A DNA stretch of 64,000 nucleotides from an uncultured Granulosicoccus sp. (GTDB lineage Bacteria > Pseudomonadota > Gammaproteobacteria > Granulosicoccales > Granulosicoccaceae), in the NCBI GenBank assembly GCA_937924505.1, contig CALDSR010000013.1:1-64000 (forward strand), given 5' to 3'. This document shows, one piece after another, positions 24,109 to 32,750 of the stretch. Position 1 is the stretch's first letter. Each line of letters starts with the position of its first letter. The notes under the pieces are model-generated. The model was not told the DNA's origin and ran no database searches. It worked only from the letters and a program-made list of their open reading frames with translations. Made by a program: the position numbers and the translations under genes.

Positions 24109-25803
24109 ATGGCCGGGCAAATTCCCCAGCATTTTATTGATGAATTGCTTGCCCGCGTCGATATCGTTGATGTCATCGATCTACGCGTCACTCTAAAAAA
24201 GAGTGGCGCGAACTACTCGGCCTGCTGCCCTTTCCATAACGAAAAGACCCCTTCATTTACCGTCAGCCAGACCAAGCAGTTCTATCACTGCTTTGGCTGC
24301 AGTGCGAACGGCAATGCCATTGGTTTTTTGATGGAATATGACAATATGCACTTTGTCGATGCCATCGAGACACTGGCTGACATGGTCGGCATGGACGTGC
24401 CGCGTGATGAACAGGCGGCGCAGCAACGCAACGACAGCAAACCACTGTATACCCTGATGGAGTCAGTTGCCGCATTCTATCAGGCAGAACTGCGCAAATC
24501 CCCAGAAGCTATCGACTACCTGAAAGCACGTGGTCTGTCTGGCGAGATCGCGCGCGAGTTTGCGATCGGTTATGTGCCCGACGGTTGGGATGGCCTGCAA
24601 AAAGCCTTTCCAAATGAGGACGCCGCCTTGATTAAAACCGGCATGCTGATTCAAGGTGACAAAGGCAAACGCCCCTATCAACGCTTTCGGCATCGCATCA
24701 TGTTTCCCATTCGTGATCGACGCGGTCGCGTTATCGGCTTTGGTGGCCGCGTGCTCGGCAACGAAGAACCGAAATACCTGAACTCACCAGAGACACCGCT
24801 TTTTCACAAAGGCAGTGAACTCTATGGCCTCTATGAAGCGCGGCGCAGTGCACAGGATGCCGGCCATGTCATCGTGGTTGAAGGCTATATGGATGTCGTT
24901 GCGCTTGCGCAACATGGCATCACGAATGCTGTTGCAACGCTCGGCACTGCCGCGAATCAGCAACACAGTGAAACACTGTTCAGAACCGTACCCAATATCA
25001 TCTTCTGTTTTGACGGTGACAAGGCTGGACGCTCGGCCGCCTGGCGTGCACTGACAGCAACCCTGCCTTGCCTGCAGGACGGGCGCGATGCTCACTTTCT
25101 TTTTCTGCCCGATGGTGAAGACCCAGATTCGATCGTCAAGGCGGGGGGCACTGCGGCGTTCAATGACTTGTTGGCAACTCGTATCCCGATCATCGACTAC
25201 CTCTATGATCATCTGTCGAGTGATATTGACATGCGCAGCATTGGTGGCAAAGCGCAGCTGGCCGACAAGGCCAAACCGATGGTCAACACAATCCCGCGAG
25301 GTGTGTACAAACAACTCGCCTTGCGCAGACTGGAAGCCTTGATTGGCGTGTCCATGGGTAGCGGTTCAGCGGTGGCCCCGGCGAAACCGGACAAACGTGC
25401 CACACAATCACAATCGAATACGTTGACACCCATGAGCCGTACGGTACTCTTGTGTCTGCAGTATCCCAAACTGGTTGGCGCGGTATCGGTCGATCAGCTC
25501 AAGTTCGATTCAAGTGTTCCGGGCGCCGATATTCTAGAGCGACTCATCGCCTACTGCGAAGCAGATCCGACAGTCACAACAGCGCGTTTGCTGGAACGCT
25601 TCCGCGACACAAACCATCATGCCTATCTCACGCGTCTTGCCAGCCGCAGTTACTTGCCGGACGGCATTGAACTCGATGAAGAGCAAGCGGCAGCAGAGTT
25701 CACCCACTGCTTGCAACAACTTGCCAACAGCACCAAGGCAAGCGCGACTGACAAAGTCGACCAGGCGGCACGTACTGGCCTGCTTGCCTTGAAACGTCGA
25801 TAG
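24109..25803 (+). CDS. dnaG: DNA primase
   Basis: 564 residues. The N-terminal CHC2 zinc ribbon is CCPFHNEKTPSF with FYHCFGCSANG. The TOPRIM core has VIVVEGYMDVVALAQHG and FDGDKAGRSAAW. A Ser/Gln-rich linker and a C-terminal helical DnaB-binding domain follow. It primes the leading and lagging strands. There is no clear Shine-Dalgarno, and the start is 6 bp after gltB, so it may be translationally coupled. The usual neighbours rpsU-yqeY are at 159-946 and rpoD is not in the window; rsmE comes next. Confidence 0.96.
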   Translation: MAGQIPQHFIDELLARVDIVDVIDLRVTLKKSGANYSACCPFHNEKTPSFTVSQTKQFYHCFGCSANGNAIGFLMEYDNMHFVDAIETLADMVGMDVPRDEQAAQQRNDSKPLYTLMESVAAFYQAELRKSPEAIDYLKARGLSGEIAREFAIGYVPDGWDGLQKAFPNEDAALIKTGMLIQGDKGKRPYQRFRHRIMFPIRDRRGRVIGFGGRVLGNEEPKYLNSPETPLFHKGSELYGLYEARRSAQDAGHVIVVEGYMDVVALAQHGITNAVATLGTAANQQHSETLFRTVPNIIFCFDGDKAGRSAAWRALTATLPCLQDGRDAHFLFLPDGEDPDSIVKAGGTAAFNDLLATRIPIIDYLYDHLSSDIDMRSIGGKAQLADKAKPMVNTIPRGVYKQLALRRLEALIGVSMGSGSAVAPAKPDKRATQSQSNTLTPMSRTVLLCLQYPKLVGAVSVDQLKFDSSVPGADILERLIAYCEADPTVTTARLLERFRDTNHHAYLTRLASRSYLPDGIELDEEQAAAEFTHCLQQLANSTKASATDKVDQAARTGLLALKRR

Positions 25804-25811
25804 GTATAACC

Positions 25812-26567
25812 ATGACGCGTAAAGCTCGTCAATTTCGCTTTCATCACGCAGGCGAAATCAGTGTTGATCACGAATTGAAACTCGACAAATCAACCAGCCA
25901 TCATCTTCTGACCGTTTTGCGCGCAAGTCCCGGTGACCATCTTGAACTGTTCAACGGTGACGGATTCAATTATTCAGCCGTTCTCTGCAATGGCAGCACA
26001 GCAAAACATGCGGTTATCGCCGTTGAGTCACGATCACTGAATCTGACTGAGCCGCCACTGGCGATCACCTTGGTACAAGCCGTTTCCCGTGGTGAACGTA
26101 TGGACCAGACCATACGTCAAGCTGTTGAGCTCGGCGCCACAGCCATTCAACCCGTATACAGTCGTCATGCGCAAAAACCTGGCGATGCCAAACGCGTCAG
26201 TCGCAAACAGCTGCATTGGCACAAGATAATGATCAGCGCCGCCGAACAAAGTGGCCGAGCCTGTGTTCCTCAATTACACCCTGCCCGTTCATTGTCCGCA
26301 TGGATTGAGGATGCGGACACGGGCCTCGCTTCGTCGTTGTGTGTCGTCTTGCATCCGGCAGCAACTGCTTCGATTGGCACACTCGACGCGATGGACCGGG
26401 TGTCCATCGCCATTGGACCTGAAAGCGGATTTGATCATGACGAAGTGGATGCCATGCTCGGAGCCGGCGCACTAGCCTGCCGAATGGGACCGCGCACATT
26501 GCGAACAGAAACCGCCGGGCCTGCGGCAATCGCTATAATGCAGGCCCTGCATGGTGACGGATCCTGA
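25812..26567 (+). CDS. rsmE: 16S rRNA m3U1498 methyltransferase
   Basis: 251 residues, a SPOUT-fold methyltransferase. The N-terminal PUA-like domain (FRFHHAGEISVDHELKLDKS) is followed by the knotted domain with QAVSRGERMDQTIRQAVELG, IMISAAEQSGRACVP, IAIGPESGFDHDEVD and LRTETAGPAAIAIMQAL. It methylates N3 of U1498 in the 30S decoding centre. It begins 8 bp after dnaG, and its stop overlaps the next start by 1 base. Confidence 0.95.
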   Translation: MTRKARQFRFHHAGEISVDHELKLDKSTSHHLLTVLRASPGDHLELFNGDGFNYSAVLCNGSTAKHAVIAVESRSLNLTEPPLAITLVQAVSRGERMDQTIRQAVELGATAIQPVYSRHAQKPGDAKRVSRKQLHWHKIMISAAEQSGRACVPQLHPARSLSAWIEDADTGLASSLCVVLHPAATASIGTLDAMDRVSIAIGPESGFDHDEVDAMLGAGALACRMGPRTLRTETAGPAAIAIMQALHGDGS

Positions 26568-27067
26568 TGAACGCGAGACTCGCTGCGACGCTACCCTGTC
26601 TGACTGTTTTGCTATTTGTGGCACTGAGTGCCTGTAGTACCTTGCCAATTAATGACCCCCTGCCACCGACGGTCAGTGTCGATCAAATAAGACTTGGCAA
26701 GTTCACCTTGCGGAATCAGGAGGTGAATCTGCGACTCAAGGTGGAAAATCCGAACCGCTTCGACCTGCCATTACAACTGCTCTCGTTTACGGTCAATGTC
26801 GAAGGTGACGAACTGGCCAAAGGCCTGTCAGATCAAGCGGTGACTATTCCAGCCAGTGGTGAGGCACTACTGGATATCAGTCTGTCGAGCAGTCGCTTGT
26901 TCAAATTTGTAGTTGCGTATCTGCAAGACCTGACACAAGGCAAGACGGAAACCGGCTATACCGTTACCGGTTTTGTAAAACTTGCCAACTGGCCGCAACG
27001 CATTCCCTTCGACGTCGATGGGGTACTTGAAGCGCCTGACGAGCTGACCCAGAACAACGGTGGCTAA
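26567..27067 (+). CDS. LEA type 2 (WHy-domain) lipoprotein
   Basis: 166 residues. The signal peptide ends with LSAC, a lipobox. The mature part is a single LEA-2/WHy beta-sandwich: VNLRLKVENPNRFDLPLQLL, SFTVNVEGDELAKGLSDQ, and the C-terminal VTGFVKLANWPQRIPFDVDG. Such bacterial lipoproteins are common in proteobacteria; some are linked to desiccation stress, but no function is proven. It overlaps rsmE by 1 base and precedes a sirtuin. Confidence 0.85.
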   Translation: MNARLAATLPCLTVLLFVALSACSTLPINDPLPPTVSVDQIRLGKFTLRNQEVNLRLKVENPNRFDLPLQLLSFTVNVEGDELAKGLSDQAVTIPASGEALLDISLSSSRLFKFVVAYLQDLTQGKTETGYTVTGFVKLANWPQRIPFDVDGVLEAPDELTQNNGG

Positions 27068-27082
27068 AGTAGCGTCGCCGTC

Positions 27083-27922
27083 ATGAGCATGGAAAACGAA
27101 GGATCAACGATTGACGAACTGCACCGTTTTATCGAACACAATCCACGGCTCTTCATTCTGACTGGCGCAGGATGCAGTACCGCCGCAGGGCTTGGTGACT
27201 ATCGCGACAAGCATGGACAGTGGAAGCGTCCACAGCCAATTACTGGACAAACTTTTATTAATGACACACTTGCGCGAAAACGCTACTGGGCGAGAAGTGC
27301 TGTTGGTTGGCCAAGCTTCCACGCAGCCCAAGCCACCGCTGCACATCATGCGCTGGCGCAATTACAGAAACTGGGCTTTGCATCAACGCTGGTGACACAG
27401 AATGTCGATGAGCTGCATCAACAGGCGGGACATACCAACGTCATTGATCTGCACGGCGTATTGAGCACCGTCAGCTGCCTTGACTGCAAAGCCAGCGAAT
27501 CACGTAACGACTTTCAGATTCGACTGCTTGCCGCCAATACATGGCTGTCAGAGTTGTCCGCTGCATATGCGCCCGATGGCGATGCCGATCTGGAACTCGT
27601 TCAGCTTGACAGCGTATCGGTACCAGCCTGCCAGGAATGCAATGGCGTGCTGAAGCCCGATGTCGTGTTCTTCGGCGAGAACGTCGACAAGCATATCGTC
27701 GCATCAGCCCTACACAAACTTTCTCAGGCTGACGCATTGCTGGTCGCCGGATCCTCACTGATGGTTTTTTCAGGGTTTCGTTTCTGTCGCGCTGCCGCCA
27801 GCAACGGGCAACCCATTGTCATCGTCAATCATGGCAAGACACGCGCTGATGATATGGCAGCGCTCAAGGTCACCGGTGATATAGGCGAAAATCTTGACAA
27901 GCTTGTTCGGCTGGTCAACTGA
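27083..27922 (+). CDS. Sir2-family NAD-dependent protein deacylase
   Basis: 279 residues. Motifs: FILTGAGCSTAAGLGDYRDK (NAD-binding GAG), TQNVDELHQQAG (TQNxD), the catalytic His in NVIDLHGVL, and zinc cysteines in CLDC and CQEC, followed by KPDVVFFGE and VAGSSLMVFSGFRF. The sequence resembles the SIRT4-like class II sirtuins. These remove acetyl or other acyl groups from lysines using NAD. The start codon context is weak; an ATG at 27089 is an alternative. Part of a run of short genes after dnaG. Confidence 0.93.
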   Translation: MSMENEGSTIDELHRFIEHNPRLFILTGAGCSTAAGLGDYRDKHGQWKRPQPITGQTFINDTLARKRYWARSAVGWPSFHAAQATAAHHALAQLQKLGFASTLVTQNVDELHQQAGHTNVIDLHGVLSTVSCLDCKASESRNDFQIRLLAANTWLSELSAAYAPDGDADLELVQLDSVSVPACQECNGVLKPDVVFFGENVDKHIVASALHKLSQADALLVAGSSLMVFSGFRFCRAAASNGQPIVIVNHGKTRADDMAALKVTGDIGENLDKLVRLVN

Positions 27923-27957
27923 TACTATGTCGCATCGCAACCCCTTGAGGAATTCGA

Positions 27958-28731
27958 GTGTTCAACGCAACTTCCCTGTTTGACCTGAGCGGCAAAACAG
28001 CCCTGATCACCGGCTCGTCTCAAGGTATCGGCTTTGCACTGGCCGGTGGTCTTGCCAGCGCAGGCGCCAGCATCGTGCTCAATGGTCGAAACGCAGACAA
28101 GCTCGAGTCCGCGGCCGAATCACTGAAGGCAAGTGGCGCAACCGTACATATCAGTGCGTTTGATGTAACCGATCACGATGCAGTTGCAAAGGCGGTAGTT
28201 GCTATCGAAAAAGAAACCGGCCCCATAAACATCCTGGTTAACAATGCAGGGATGCAACATCGCACACCGTTGGAAGACTTTGACCCGGTCATGTTCGAAA
28301 AACTGCTGCAAACCAATATCGCCTCAGTTTTTCACGTCGGTCAGGCTGTCGCAAAATCCATGATCAAACAAGGCTCAGGCAAAATCATCAACATAGCATC
28401 CGTGCAAACCGCATTGGCAAGGCCGGGCATTGCGCCCTACACCGCAACAAAAGGAGCTGTTGGCAATCTGACCAAGGGCATGGCAACTGATTGGGCGCCA
28501 CACGGGTTGCAAGTCAACGCAATCGCACCTGGTTATTTTGATACACCGCTGAATGCAGCACTCGTGGCTGACGCGGAATTCAGTGCCTGGCTGGAGAAGC
28601 GCACGCCCGCTCAGCGTTGGGGACAATTGCCAGAGTTGATTGGAGCCTGCATATTTCTTAGCTCTGAGTCATCAAGCTTTGTGAATGGCCATACACTGTA
28701 CGTTGATGGTGGTATTTCAGCTTGCCTGTAA
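27958..28731 (+). CDS. SDR-family oxidoreductase (gluconate 5-dehydrogenase-like)
   Basis: 257 residues, GTG start with GAGGAA about 6 bases upstream. The NAD(P)-binding TGSSQGIGFALAGGLA, NNAGMQHRTPLEDF, the catalytic Ser in INIASVQTAL, and YTATKGAV (Tyr-x3-Lys) are all present. The C-terminal FVNGHTLYVDGG is typical of classical SDRs. The order of motifs resembles gluconate 5-dehydrogenase (IdnO), but the substrate is not certain. Its stop abuts the convergent CinA-like gene, and both stop codons fall in a small palindrome at 28730-28744. Confidence 0.9.
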   Translation: MFNATSLFDLSGKTALITGSSQGIGFALAGGLASAGASIVLNGRNADKLESAAESLKASGATVHISAFDVTDHDAVAKAVVAIEKETGPINILVNNAGMQHRTPLEDFDPVMFEKLLQTNIASVFHVGQAVAKSMIKQGSGKIINIASVQTALARPGIAPYTATKGAVGNLTKGMATDWAPHGLQVNAIAPGYFDTPLNAALVADAEFSAWLEKRTPAQRWGQLPELIGACIFLSSESSSFVNGHTLYVDGGISACL

Positions 28732-29496
28732 TTATTCAATAATTCGACCGCCCGCCTCTGCGATCAGTTTGACCAATCCGGCCTCGACAACGGCAAGCTC
28801 TTCTACGTCAGTACCTCGCGCCACCAATGAAACTCGGAAGCCGGTTGAATCTTTGCCAGGATAACTACCCAGATCCACATTAGCGTGCGCTTCCTGCAAG
28901 GCACGCAGCGGTGCCGCGAGTGTACCTTCACCCAAATTGCAATTGACCGTGATGCTATGTACCAGGGGTCCCTGCTCAAGCGTAGGCAAGACTTCTTCCA
29001 GCATCGCTTGCATGATCTTGGGTACACCCGCGAAGACAAAGACATTCTGCAAGCGAAAACCAGGGGCTGCTGAAACCGAATTGTTAACCAGTGTCCCGCC
29101 TTCCGGAACCCGCGCCATGCGCAGGCGATCATCATTCGGTTCGATATCACGTGACTTGAAATAGTCGAGCAGAATTTCCGTCGCCTCCGGATGATGCGGC
29201 AGTGCCACGCCAAATGCCTTGGCTATGCAATCAGCGGTTATGTCATCGTGGGTTGGGCCAATACCACCAGTGGTAAACAGGTAGGTGTATTTTTCGCGCA
29301 GCTCGTTAACCGCGGCGACGATGGCAGCCTCATCATCGGCGATGACACGCGCTTCACTCAAACGAATACCGCGGCTGGCAAGTCGAACGGCAAGGTGAGC
29401 AAGATTCTTGTCCTGGGTACGACCACTCAATAGCTCATTACCGATGAGCAGCATGGCGGCGGTCGGGGCTGGCCTATCGGTTGTTGACTGACTCAA
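28732..29496 (-). CDS. CinA-like molybdopterin-binding domain protein
   Basis: About 254 residues, the MoCF (MoaB/Mog-like) domain: LLIGNELLSGRTQDKN, then the signature FTTGGIGPTHDDIT. Standalone proteins of this kind are the short relatives of CinA; some hydrolyse ADP-ribose or FAD-like molecules, but the substrate here is unknown. The only upstream start is the TTG at 29496, as an in-frame stop lies just before. An ATG at 29454 (MLLIGNELL) is a possible alternative. Confidence 0.85.
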   Translation of the reverse strand: MSQSTTDRPAPTAAMLLIGNELLSGRTQDKNLAHLAVRLASRGIRLSEARVIADDEAAIVAAVNELREKYTYLFTTGGIGPTHDDITADCIAKAFGVALPHHPEATEILLDYFKSRDIEPNDDRLRMARVPEGGTLVNNSVSAAPGFRLQNVFVFAGVPKIMQAMLEEVLPTLEQGPLVHSITVNCNLGEGTLAAPLRALQEAHANVDLGSYPGKDSTGFRVSLVARGTDVEELAVVEAGLVKLIAEAGGRIIE

Positions 29497-29543
29497 GTGC
29501 TAAACGCTCAGCATAATGTTGACGCGTTCAGAATAAGGGAAAT

Positions 29544-30122
29544 TCAGCCCGGTGTCCGTGCACAGGTAAACGGATAGTCGCGTTCAGCAAGATTGGCCGA
29601 CAACCACAAGTAGCGGCCCAATATGGATCGCAAGTTAAACCCGACGTTACCAAGCGAGCCATCAAAATCAGCCTCGCGAACCTGAATGATGGGAACCAGC
29701 CCGGCGGATGCACTCGCTGCTGGAACACCGTCAATGTTGAAGATAATGTCATCGTCGTGGGTCAATGGCGCCACCGCTTGCTCGGTAATCACGATGAATG
29801 GTGCGACTGCCAGTTGACCCGTACAGCGTTGCATATGCTGCCACTGTCTTTCGATGTAAGCGGTATCCACACTACTGAGTTGGCCAACCGAGGTGTAGCC
29901 AATCCGAATGCCGGTATTGGCCAGGGTACGAGTCTTTATCATGGTTGGAGGCGCGTTGATCAATTCAGTCTCGTCAGAGAACAACTGAGAGGCCAGCGAA
30001 CTGACAACCCCCACGGGTAGGTTGCTGCCGTCAGCAAGCAACCCCGTGTCGAGCGGCGTATCGCTTCTCCCACAAGCACTGAGAAATGCTGCGGTCAGCG
30101 CAATAATGAGCAATCTTGTCAT
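29544..30122 (-). CDS. Predicted lipoprotein of unknown function
   Basis: 192 residues. The signal peptide ends with the lipobox LSAC followed by GRSD, so it should be lipid-modified. The mature part has no recognised domain. It contains two cysteines (QRCTGQLAV and FTCARTPG) that could form a disulfide. The +2 Gly after the lipid Cys gives no inner-membrane retention signal, so the outer membrane is likely. Same strand as the CinA-like gene and downstream of tcdA. Confidence 0.7.
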   Translation of the reverse strand: MTRLLIIALTAAFLSACGRSDTPLDTGLLADGSNLPVGVVSSLASQLFSDETELINAPPTMIKTRTLANTGIRIGYTSVGQLSSVDTAYIERQWQHMQRCTGQLAVAPFIVITEQAVAPLTHDDDIIFNIDGVPAASASAGLVPIIQVREADFDGSLGNVGFNLRSILGRYLWLSANLAERDYPFTCARTPG

Positions 30123-30161
30123 CAGAACGGGACTACTATCCAGGAATCGATGCCAGCGGGA

Positions 30162-31001
30162 TCAATTACGTCGCAAACGCTGCGCCAACGCGCGGCTCAC
30201 GGCCCGCGATGCGGCCACAAGTCCAAAAGTACCTGTTACATATCCCACAGAACCGTAACCAAGCTCACAATCGAGTCGAACTCCCGGCACTCCAGGCTTG
30301 GCATGCGTCACCCGACCGTCACCGGATGGATAGACAGGCTGCTCGTGGGAATACACACATTCGACGCCAAATCGGCGTTTCGGATTGCTGGTAAAGCCGA
30401 AATCACTGCGCAGCCGGGACCGGACTTTGGCGGCCAGAGCATCATTCCAGGTTCGCGACAGATCGGCGATATCGACGGCCAAGGGGTCGGTTCTCCCGCC
30501 GGCGCCACCGGTCGTAATAATGCGTATTTTACGGCGTCGGCAGAACGCGATCATCGCTGCCTTGAAGCGAATGTTGTCGATTGCATCGATAACAACATCG
30601 AACTCTCGATCGAGATAGTCTTCGAGATTATTCTCAACCAGGAAATCGTCTTCTGCCTGCACGTCACAAGTGGGGTGGATATCCAGCAGGCGTTCTTTCA
30701 TTATTTCCACCTTCGACCCGGAAATTGTTCCGTGCCGGGCGTGCAGCTGTCGGTTGATATTGCTCACTGCGATATCGTCATGATCTATCATCGTCAGATG
30801 GCCGATACCGGTCCGTACCAGCGACTCGGCTGCCCAGCTGCCGACGCCGCCCAAGCCGACAACACAGATCCGCAACTGCGGCAACAACGTATAAGCCTCG
30901 GAGCCAAAAACCCTTGCCAAAGCACCAAAAGAAGCCAGGTGCTCATCGGCAGCAATCGGGGCAGAATCAGCGTTCTGACGGGGTTGCGGGGGCTTCGTCA
31001 T
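30162..31001 (-). CDS. tcdA: tRNA threonylcarbamoyladenosine dehydratase
   Basis: About 279 residues, a ThiF/MoeB-like ATP-binding enzyme. VVGLGGVGSWAAESLVRTG is the nucleotide loop, IDHDDIAVSNINRQLHA the conserved Asp/Asn/Arg segment, and VIDAIDNIRFKAAMIAFC the active-site strand. TcdA cyclises t6A37 to ct6A in tRNA, acting after TsaD. The start is MTKPPQPRQ at 31001, with an in-frame start two codons upstream. Its 5' end overlaps the possible 5' end of the GIY-YIG gene on the other strand. Confidence 0.92.
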   Translation of the reverse strand: MTKPPQPRQNADSAPIAADEHLASFGALARVFGSEAYTLLPQLRICVVGLGGVGSWAAESLVRTGIGHLTMIDHDDIAVSNINRQLHARHGTISGSKVEIMKERLLDIHPTCDVQAEDDFLVENNLEDYLDREFDVVIDAIDNIRFKAAMIAFCRRRKIRIITTGGAGGRTDPLAVDIADLSRTWNDALAAKVRSRLRSDFGFTSNPKRRFGVECVYSHEQPVYPSGDGRVTHAKPGVPGVRLDCELGYGSVGYVTGTFGLVAASRAVSRALAQRLRRN

Positions 31002-31330
31002 CAACAATCTCTGCCTCGACGCAGAAGCCTGATGACGTCGCTGTTGATGATGGATACGAGGGATGGCATGTCTATATTCTACGTTGCTGTGATGACAGTC
31101 TGTACACCGGCATCACAACCAATCTCGAGCGTCGGTTGCATGAGCACAACAGCTTGTCCACTGGCGCTGGCTACACCCGTGGTAGACGCCCTGTGACACT
31201 TGTTTACCGCTGCAAAATGGCTGACCGAAGTAGCGCATCTCGAGAGGAATGGCGAATCAAGCAATTGCCTCGTGAGCGCAAAGAAGCGTTGATCAGATCA
31301 CCCCAAGCGCCTAGCAATGGCCTCAGCTAA
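30914..31330 (+). CDS. GIY-YIG nuclease-domain protein (start uncertain)
   Basis: The recognisable UPF0213-type domain runs from about 31065: GWHVYILRCCDDSLYTGITT, then LERRLHEHN and TRGRRPVTLVY. It has the two GIY-YIG tyrosines, the Arg, and a C-terminal Glu (SREEWRIKQL). Between the tcdA start region and this domain there is no in-frame ATG or GTG. The only standard start is a TTG at 30914, giving a 138-residue product with a low-complexity N-terminus antisense to the start of tcdA. The real start may be different, for example a rare codon near 31004. Confidence 0.7.
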   Translation: MPKHQKKPGAHRQQSGQNQRSDGVAGASSSTISASTQKPDDVAVDDGYEGWHVYILRCCDDSLYTGITTNLERRLHEHNSLSTGAGYTRGRRPVTLVYRCKMADRSSASREEWRIKQLPRERKEALIRSPQAPSNGLS

Positions 31331-31547
31331 GGAGTACACTGTTGCTCAGCTAAGGCGTGGTTCAGCTCAGCCAAAGTCACAAGCAGCAAGCCTGCATCGG
31401 CCCTGTCGAGTTGAACCCATGGCTCACACGTTCCTGCTGCATCCGCTGTTTTCCACGGTTAGTCCTGATAGTGAATCACCTGTCGATGGGGTTCTATCTG
31501 GTCAGGATGAGCTTACGCCGCACATTATTGATATCGAGGTTGATTAA

Positions 31548-31820
31548 GTGAAAAAGATGTTCATTGGTGGTCTTCCACTGGAGTCGACCGAAGAAACCGT
31601 TACAGACTTGTTTGCTGAATTTGGCAAGGTGCGTTCTATCAAGCTCGCATCTGACGTGTTCACTGGCAAGTGCAAGGGTTTTGGATTTGTCGAAATGGAA
31701 GGTCATGAAGCACGCGCGGCCATCGCTGGCCTGAATGGCAAGATTGTCGGCGACAAATCGCTCAAGGTTCAGTTCGAAGAACCCCGAAAAGGTGGCAAGA
31801 AAGGCGGTCGCCGTCGCTAG
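31548..31820 (+). CDS. RNA-recognition-motif (RRM) protein
   Basis: 90 residues. RNP2 is MFIGGL and RNP1 is CKGFGFVEM, and a short Gly/Lys/Arg tail (GGKKGGRRR) ends the protein. Bacterial single-RRM proteins bind short RNA stretches and are often cold-induced, but their targets are mostly unknown. The start is the GTG at 31548, with GAGG about 9 bases upstream; the ATG at 31557 is the alternative. A 76-codon open frame (31317-31547) ends on the base before this GTG. Confidence 0.9.
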   Translation: MKKMFIGGLPLESTEETVTDLFAEFGKVRSIKLASDVFTGKCKGFGFVEMEGHEARAAIAGLNGKIVGDKSLKVQFEEPRKGGKKGGRRR

Positions 31821-31838
31821 GTTTTAATTGACCGAATT

Positions 31839-31870
31839 GCCTGCCCGACTTTTGCGGCAGGCAGTTTCTT
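31839..31870 (+). terminator. Probable terminator of the RRM gene
   Basis: GCCTGCC (31839-31845) pairs with GGCAGGC (31856-31862) around a 10-base loop, followed by AGTTTCTT. The T-run is broken, so strength is moderate. Confidence 0.55.
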
Positions 31871-32024
31871 CGGGACGATTTGCTCCCGCAATACCTGATC
31901 GGTCCTCGCGAGCTGATCAATCACCCGTACTGGCTTCATCTCCAGACACGGTATGAGCCCATCGAAAGCGGCGACATGCCCGCTGGTTACGCCTATACTT
32001 GCCTTGTAATCCGGCAGGAAGATC

Positions 32025-32750
32025 TTGCAAGCGACAGATATCAGTAACAGACTCACGGGCCGATCAATTCGGAGTTTTGTCGTGCGTAACGGTCGCATGA
32101 CGCAGGCCCAGTCAGATGCGATCGAACGCTTGTCCAGCACGTATGTCCTGCCTTACCAGACGTCCCTGATCGACCTTGCCGCGGTGTTCGGCAACAGCGC
32201 GCCCGTCTGCCTCGAAATCGGTTTTGGCAATGGCGATGCGCTACTCGACATGGCGCGGAACGAGCCCACGATGAATTTCCTTGGCGTCGAGGTGCACAGC
32301 CCCGGGATCGGTCATGCCCTGCTCGGCATCGAGTCAGCGGCACTGAGCAATGTGCGGTTGATCCAACACGACGCCCTCGAAGTGCTGGAGCACATGCTCG
32401 GCGATGCAGTACTGGCAAGAGTGTTGCTCTTTTTTCCTGACCCCTGGCACAAGAAGCGTCATCACAAGCGCCGTATTGTGCAACAGGATTTTCAGGACGC
32501 GGTGGCGCGCACCCTGGCTAATGGAGGCATTCTGCATTGTGCAACCGACTGGGCAGACTATGCGAGCTGGATGCTCGAGCGTCTCGAGGCCGATGAACAT
32601 TTTGTCAATCAGGCGGGCCCCGGTGCAGCATCACCCCGCCCTGAGTGGCGGCCAGTGACCCGCTTTGAACGTCGTGGCACTCGCCTGGGGCATGAAGTCG
32701 CCGATCTGATCTACACACGAGAGAATCGTATGAGTGCAGCACCAGAATGA
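32025..32750 (+). CDS. trmB: tRNA (guanine-N7-)-methyltransferase
   Basis: 241 residues. IRSFVVRNGRMTQAQ is the family N-terminus, LEIGFGNGDALLDMA the SAM-binding loop, and LLFFPDPWHKKRHHKRRIVQ the catalytic signature. It makes m7G46 in tRNAs. No ATG precedes the conserved IRSF segment, so I use the TTG at 32025, which has GGAAG 4 bases upstream. It overlaps the transporter start by 4 bases. Confidence 0.95.
   Translation: MQATDISNRLTGRSIRSFVVRNGRMTQAQSDAIERLSSTYVLPYQTSLIDLAAVFGNSAPVCLEIGFGNGDALLDMARNEPTMNFLGVEVHSPGIGHALLGIESAALSNVRLIQHDALEVLEHMLGDAVLARVLLFFPDPWHKKRHHKRRIVQQDFQDAVARTLANGGILHCATDWADYASWMLERLEADEHFVNQAGPGAASPRPEWRPVTRFERRGTRLGHEVADLIYTRENRMSAAPE

Noticed and set aside
30150..31196. 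Long open frame of 348 codons on the plus strand
   Set aside because: It is antisense to tcdA, which has strong family motifs, and overlaps the GIY-YIG frame. No domain is seen in its product.
31817..32140. 107-codon minus-strand frame between the RRM gene and trmB
   Set aside because: It overlaps the RRM terminator stem and the start of trmB, and its product has no recognisable motif.
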